53,143 nucleotides of DNA, taken from positions 4,888 to 58,030 of the forward strand of contig PBRQ01000021.1 of the NCBI GenBank assembly GCA_002725995.1, given 5' to 3'. The number at the start of each line of letters is the position of its first letter. Position 1 is the stretch's first letter. A program made the position numbers and the translations under genes. The stretch comes from Gammaproteobacteria bacterium. GTDB lineage: Bacteria > Pseudomonadota > Gammaproteobacteria > Pseudomonadales > Azotimanducaceae. Under the pieces are notes generated by a model, which was not told the origin of the DNA, did not search any database, and saw nothing but the letters and a program-made list of their open reading frames with translations. Positions 50,492 through 53,143 of the stretch are shown here, in pieces.

Positions 50492-51265
50492 GTGGATACA
50501 GAAAGGTTTGTCGGCAAGGTTGGTGTGGTAACTGGTGCTGCATCCGGGATTGGGCGTGCTACTGCAGAGCAGTTTCTGGCTGCTGGCGGCTCTGTCGTTG
50601 CCGTCGACCTTGATGCGGAGAAGCTGACCTGGACGGATGGTCACGATAGAGCTGTCGCGATCAGTGGCGATATTACCAGCCAGGAGGTCAATGCATCCAT
50701 GGTTCAGGCTGCGACGGCGCAGTTTGGGTCCGTAGATGCACTGGTATTGAACGCGGGTCTGCCCGGTAGCGGTGATATTGGTGAATTTCCCCTGGAACAA
50801 TTCGATCGAATAATCGACGTTAACCTGCGCGCCGTATTGGTTGGCATTCGTGCGGCACTGCCTAAACTCAAGAAGACGCGTGGTGCCATCGCCGTTACTG
50901 CTTCTGTATCGGGCATCCGTGGCGATACCATGATGTGGCCATACAATGCGGCGAAGGGTGGTGTCATAAACCTGGTCCGGGCTGTATCCATCGACCTTGC
51001 GCAGTATGGTATTCGTGTCAACGCTGTTTGTCCGGGACCGATCAAGACTGGCATGACCGCAGCGATTAATGAAATTGATGAAATACGAGAAGGTCTGAGA
51101 TCGCATATTCCGCTCGGGCACTGGGGGGAGGCGGGGGAAGTCGCTAATGTGATAAATTTCCTGGTCTCGGATGAGGCATCGTTTGTAAATGGAGCCGTCA
51201 TTCCAGTTGATGGTGGAGTAACTGCCAATACCAGCCAATTTCTGCCGCCACAGGTGTCCGGATAG
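50492..51265 (+). CDS. SDR family oxidoreductase
   Basis: A 257-residue classical SDR. The start is GTG 50492 (DTERFVGKVGVVTGAASGIG follows), eight to nine bases after GGAGG; TTG 50474 lies before that site and is rejected. Cofactor site TGAASGIG, the NAG motif NAGLPG, active site TASVSGIRGDTMMWPYNAAK with standard spacing, and the C-terminal FVNGAVIPVDGGV. It is followed after 38 bases by a rubredoxin gene and then a P450, which suggests one transcription unit for an oxygenation and alcohol-oxidation route. Confidence 0.9.
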   Translation: MDTERFVGKVGVVTGAASGIGRATAEQFLAAGGSVVAVDLDAEKLTWTDGHDRAVAISGDITSQEVNASMVQAATAQFGSVDALVLNAGLPGSGDIGEFPLEQFDRIIDVNLRAVLVGIRAALPKLKKTRGAIAVTASVSGIRGDTMMWPYNAAKGGVINLVRAVSIDLAQYGIRVNAVCPGPIKTGMTAAINEIDEIREGLRSHIPLGHWGEAGEVANVINFLVSDEASFVNGAVIPVDGGVTANTSQFLPPQVSG

Positions 51266-51303
51266 GAAGGAACTAGCCAAGACGAGAGGAGCTGCTAGAT
51301 TGT

Positions 51304-51483
51304 ATGAGTGAAGATAATTTGGAACAGTATGAATGTATGACATGTGGGATTATCTATAGTGAGGCAGCAGGTTTGCCTGACGAAGGAATCCCGCCGGGAA
51401 CTAAATGGGCAGATATCCCGGATGACTGGACCTGTCCTGAATGCGGTACTGGAAAGTTTGACTTTGAGTTAGTTGTGTCTTAG
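51304..51483 (+). CDS. rubredoxin
   Basis: A 59-residue iron protein, ATG 51304 to TAG 51483: MSEDNLEQYECMTCGIIYSE, AAGLPDEGIPPGTKWADIPD, DWTCPECGTGKFDFELVVS. The two C-x2-C pairs (YECMTCGIIY and DWTCPECG) carry the single iron, and GIPPGTKWADIPDDWTCPECG is the classic rubredoxin core. It transfers single electrons to an oxygenase or reductase. It lies between the SDR and the cytochrome P450 in the same direction, 71 bases before the latter. AGGAG lies 12 bases upstream of the start. In alkane hydroxylation, rubredoxin serves AlkB; pairing with a P450 is much less usual. Confidence 0.94.
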   Translation: MSEDNLEQYECMTCGIIYSEAAGLPDEGIPPGTKWADIPDDWTCPECGTGKFDFELVVS

Positions 51484-51554
51484 TTCACAATCCAGAAATC
51501 TTTGAGCATGGCTGCCATGTCTCCAATTAATTATCCCTGTATGGAGAAACACAG

Positions 51555-52784
51555 ATGAATCGAAACCTGGACCTGTTAGACCCGGTCGTTATGGGCGATG
51601 AGGTGAGCATGTACAGTCTCTTTGAACACCTGCGTGAAACAGATCCGGTCAGCTATGTGGAGCACCCGGATTATGAGCCCTTCTGGGCCCTTACTCGTCA
51701 CGAGGACATCAAGTTCATATCGCAAAATAATAGTCGCTTTCTCAACAATCCTCGCACCGTACTGGTACAGAGGGAATTTGAAAAAGCGCTGCTTGAACAG
51801 TTCGGCACCCGAAATGGGCTGGAAACGCTTATCCACATGGATGCACCCAAACACAAAAAACTTCGCGGGGTGACTCGAGATTGGTTTAAGCCAGCCGCCA
51901 TAGGCGAGCTTTCCGGCGACATAGAGGCTATCGCCAAGAAATATGTCGATAAGATGGAAAGCCTGGGGGGCGAGTGCGATTTTGTTAAGGAAATTTCCCT
52001 GCTTTATCCACTGCGGGTCATCATGTCCATTATCGGTGTGGCTCCCGAAGAAGAGCCCATGATGCTGAAACTGACCCAGGAACTTTTTGGGGGCGCGGAT
52101 CCCAGTCAGTCCCGTGGTGATGAGACGGGTGATGGCCTTGGGGTCCTGATGGATTTTTTTACCTACTTTACGGCACTGGTGGAAGAACGAAAGGCGAACC
52201 CCCGGGATGACCTGGCAACTGTACTGGCGAACTCTCTGGTAGATGGCGAGCCGATGGAGCAACTGGACCAGATCAGCTATTTTATCATCGCCGCCACAGC
52301 GGGACACGATACGACTTCCGCCACGGTAGGGGGAGGGCTAAAGGCGCTAATCGAACACCCAGATCAACTGGATAAATTGCGCAGTAACCCTGACCTTTAC
52401 AAGAGTGCGGCGCGGGAGATGATTCGCTACACGGCACCCGTGCGGCACATGATGCGAACGACTACCCAGGACGAAATGTTCCAGGGGCAATCTATTAAGG
52501 CGGGTGAGAGCCTGTGCCTCTGGTACCCGGCTGCTAACAGGGATTCCACGGCCATTGAGAACCCCGATGTATTTGATATTGAACGAGACAACAGAAATCA
52601 GCTTGCATTTGGATATGGTGGACACATGTGCCTGGGGCAACACCTGGCTATACTGGAAACAGAGATGTTTTTTCGCGAACTGATACCTCGCCTGAAAAGT
52701 ATCGAGTTTGCCGAGGATCCTGACTGGGTTCAGGCGATTTTTGTTGGTGGTCTCAAGAGCATGCCGGTGCGCTACCAGTTCTAG
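51555..52784 (+). CDS. cytochrome P450
   Basis: A 409-residue soluble bacterial P450, which inserts one O2 atom into a C-H bond. ATG 51555 has GGAG upstream. The I-helix oxygen site is IIAATAGHDTTSATV, the K-helix ExxR is in AAREMIRYTAPVRHMMRTTT, and the haem-thiolate loop is LAFGYGGHMCLGQHLAILE with the Cys ligand. The substrate-recognition pattern resembles CYP families acting on terpenoids, steroids or fatty acids, but I cannot place the family. There is no adjacent ferredoxin reductase; rubredoxin directly upstream is the only evident electron carrier. It ends the plus-strand unit that starts at the SDR. Confidence 0.94.
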   Translation: MNRNLDLLDPVVMGDEVSMYSLFEHLRETDPVSYVEHPDYEPFWALTRHEDIKFISQNNSRFLNNPRTVLVQREFEKALLEQFGTRNGLETLIHMDAPKHKKLRGVTRDWFKPAAIGELSGDIEAIAKKYVDKMESLGGECDFVKEISLLYPLRVIMSIIGVAPEEEPMMLKLTQELFGGADPSQSRGDETGDGLGVLMDFFTYFTALVEERKANPRDDLATVLANSLVDGEPMEQLDQISYFIIAATAGHDTTSATVGGGLKALIEHPDQLDKLRSNPDLYKSAAREMIRYTAPVRHMMRTTTQDEMFQGQSIKAGESLCLWYPAANRDSTAIENPDVFDIERDNRNQLAFGYGGHMCLGQHLAILETEMFFRELIPRLKSIEFAEDPDWVQAIFVGGLKSMPVRYQF

Positions 52785-52829
52785 AGAGGAGGGGGTGAGT
52801 TGTGCCCAACCTCTAAACGCTGAAAGGAA

Positions 52830-53075
52830 CTAGTGGGTAATTGAGCAAATAGCTTCTGCGACGGTATTCGATACGTCGGTCAGACGAAATGGTTTTGCCA
52901 ATAGAAAGTCCATACCTTTTTCCCTAACCCTCTTGAGATTCAACTCTCTACCCCAGCCTGTTATGAGGACCACCGGAGTCTTTGTGCTATGAGTCTTGAT
53001 ATCTGCGGCTACATCCCAACTTCTTAACCCCGGCTGTACGTCGTCAGCCCATACGGCACCATCTAGCCCTGTTTG
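52830..53075 (-). pseudogene. response-regulator receiver domain, C-terminal fragment
   Basis: An 81-codon stretch ending in TAG at 52830. From its N-terminal side it reads QTGLDGAVWADDVQPGLRSW, DVAADIKTHSTKTPVVLITG, WGRELNLKRVREKGMDFLLA and KPFRLTDVSNTVAEAICSI. This is the second half of a CheY-like domain with the TGW and AKPF (Lys) elements. An in-frame TAG stands directly before it at 53076-53078, and no start is present. Beyond it the sequence to the window edge is not recognisable. It appears decayed. Confidence 0.6.
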
Positions 53076-53143
53076 CTAAGAGACACTTTTCTACTCATTG
53101 TTGCTCCGGTCTGTGTGACGTCAGCTCAAGGACAAAAGCTACG

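Noticed and set aside
50369-51343. Open frame of 324 codons on the minus strand
   Set aside because: It runs across the SDR gene and both flanks on the other strand; the plus-strand SDR has every motif, so this is its shadow.
51576-52307. Open frame of 243 codons on the minus strand
   Set aside because: It is antisense to the P450, with no recognisable domain.
1-53143. tRNA, rRNA, CRISPR arrays, prophage or complete insertion sequences
   Set aside because: Looked for by eye on both strands and none seen; a covariance or profile scan could still find small RNAs.

Overview
The window looks like chromosomal DNA of a gammaproteobacterium with mid-range GC, probably an aquatic or marine chemoheterotroph. 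This rests on the mix of genes (TonB-dependent receptor, many acyl-CoA dehydrogenases and CoA ligases, PQQ dehydrogenase, P450, RecQ, MiaA, tryptophanase) and is an inference. No rRNA, tRNA, CRISPR array, intact transposase or phage gene was seen. Most of the sequence is catabolic: four acyl-CoA dehydrogenases (ACADs), four AMP-forming CoA ligases, four SDR oxidoreductases, a PaaG-like isomerase, a MaoC-type hydratase, an acyl-CoA carboxyltransferase and a class III aminotransferase. This suggests breakdown of a bulky lipid-like, terpenoid, steroid-like or aromatic acid by CoA-thioester chemistry. The substrate cannot be read from sequence.

Layout. 1-3183: start of a LolD/MacB-like ABC ATPase, then two ACADs. 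The first ACAD has REP-like repeats on both sides. 3246-3475: a structured non-coding repeat whose diverged relative lies at 19038-19335; both sit between convergent gene ends. 3555-6934: carboxyltransferase, CoA ligase and a 44-codon remnant of a second carboxyltransferase N-terminus. 7103-11877: a PQQ dehydrogenase divergent from a TonB receptor. 11921-15995: SDR and a probable heteromeric ACAD pair, divergent from a TetR regulator. 16156-18990: 2-oxoacid dehydrogenase E1 alpha and beta plus an SDR. 19391-24228: VOC protein, second ligase of the same type, aminotransferase, LLM flavin enzyme. 24477-28230: MoaD/ThiS-like protein, aldehyde:ferredoxin oxidoreductase-type enzyme, VOC protein, second LLM enzyme. 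28316-34301: DUF2889 protein, SixA-Nudix fusion, miaA, tnaA, SRPBCC protein, nitroreductase.

34346-39707: SDR, internally deleted crotonase, hydrolase, CoA ligase, homoserine dehydrogenase-like protein. 39876-41718: a graveyard of three N-terminally truncated genes (molybdenum hydroxylase, SnoaL-like, M3 peptidase). 41715-44865: MFS transporter, an RDHSW-motif protein and an SRPBCC protein. 44898-46688: recQ interrupted by one UAG. 46780-52784: PaaG-like isomerase, CoA ligase, MaoC hydratase, SDR, rubredoxin and cytochrome P450. The last 300 bases hold a decayed response-regulator receiver domain.

The strongest system-level signal is a conserved sequence of about 36 bases at 7033-7068, 9134-9169 and 15136-15170. 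Each copy points at a catabolic unit (ligase/carboxyltransferase, TonB receptor, ACAD pair), and one copy lies beside the divergent TetR gene. I read it as the promoter/operator of a local regulon that links outer-membrane uptake, CoA activation and dehydrogenation of one unknown substrate.
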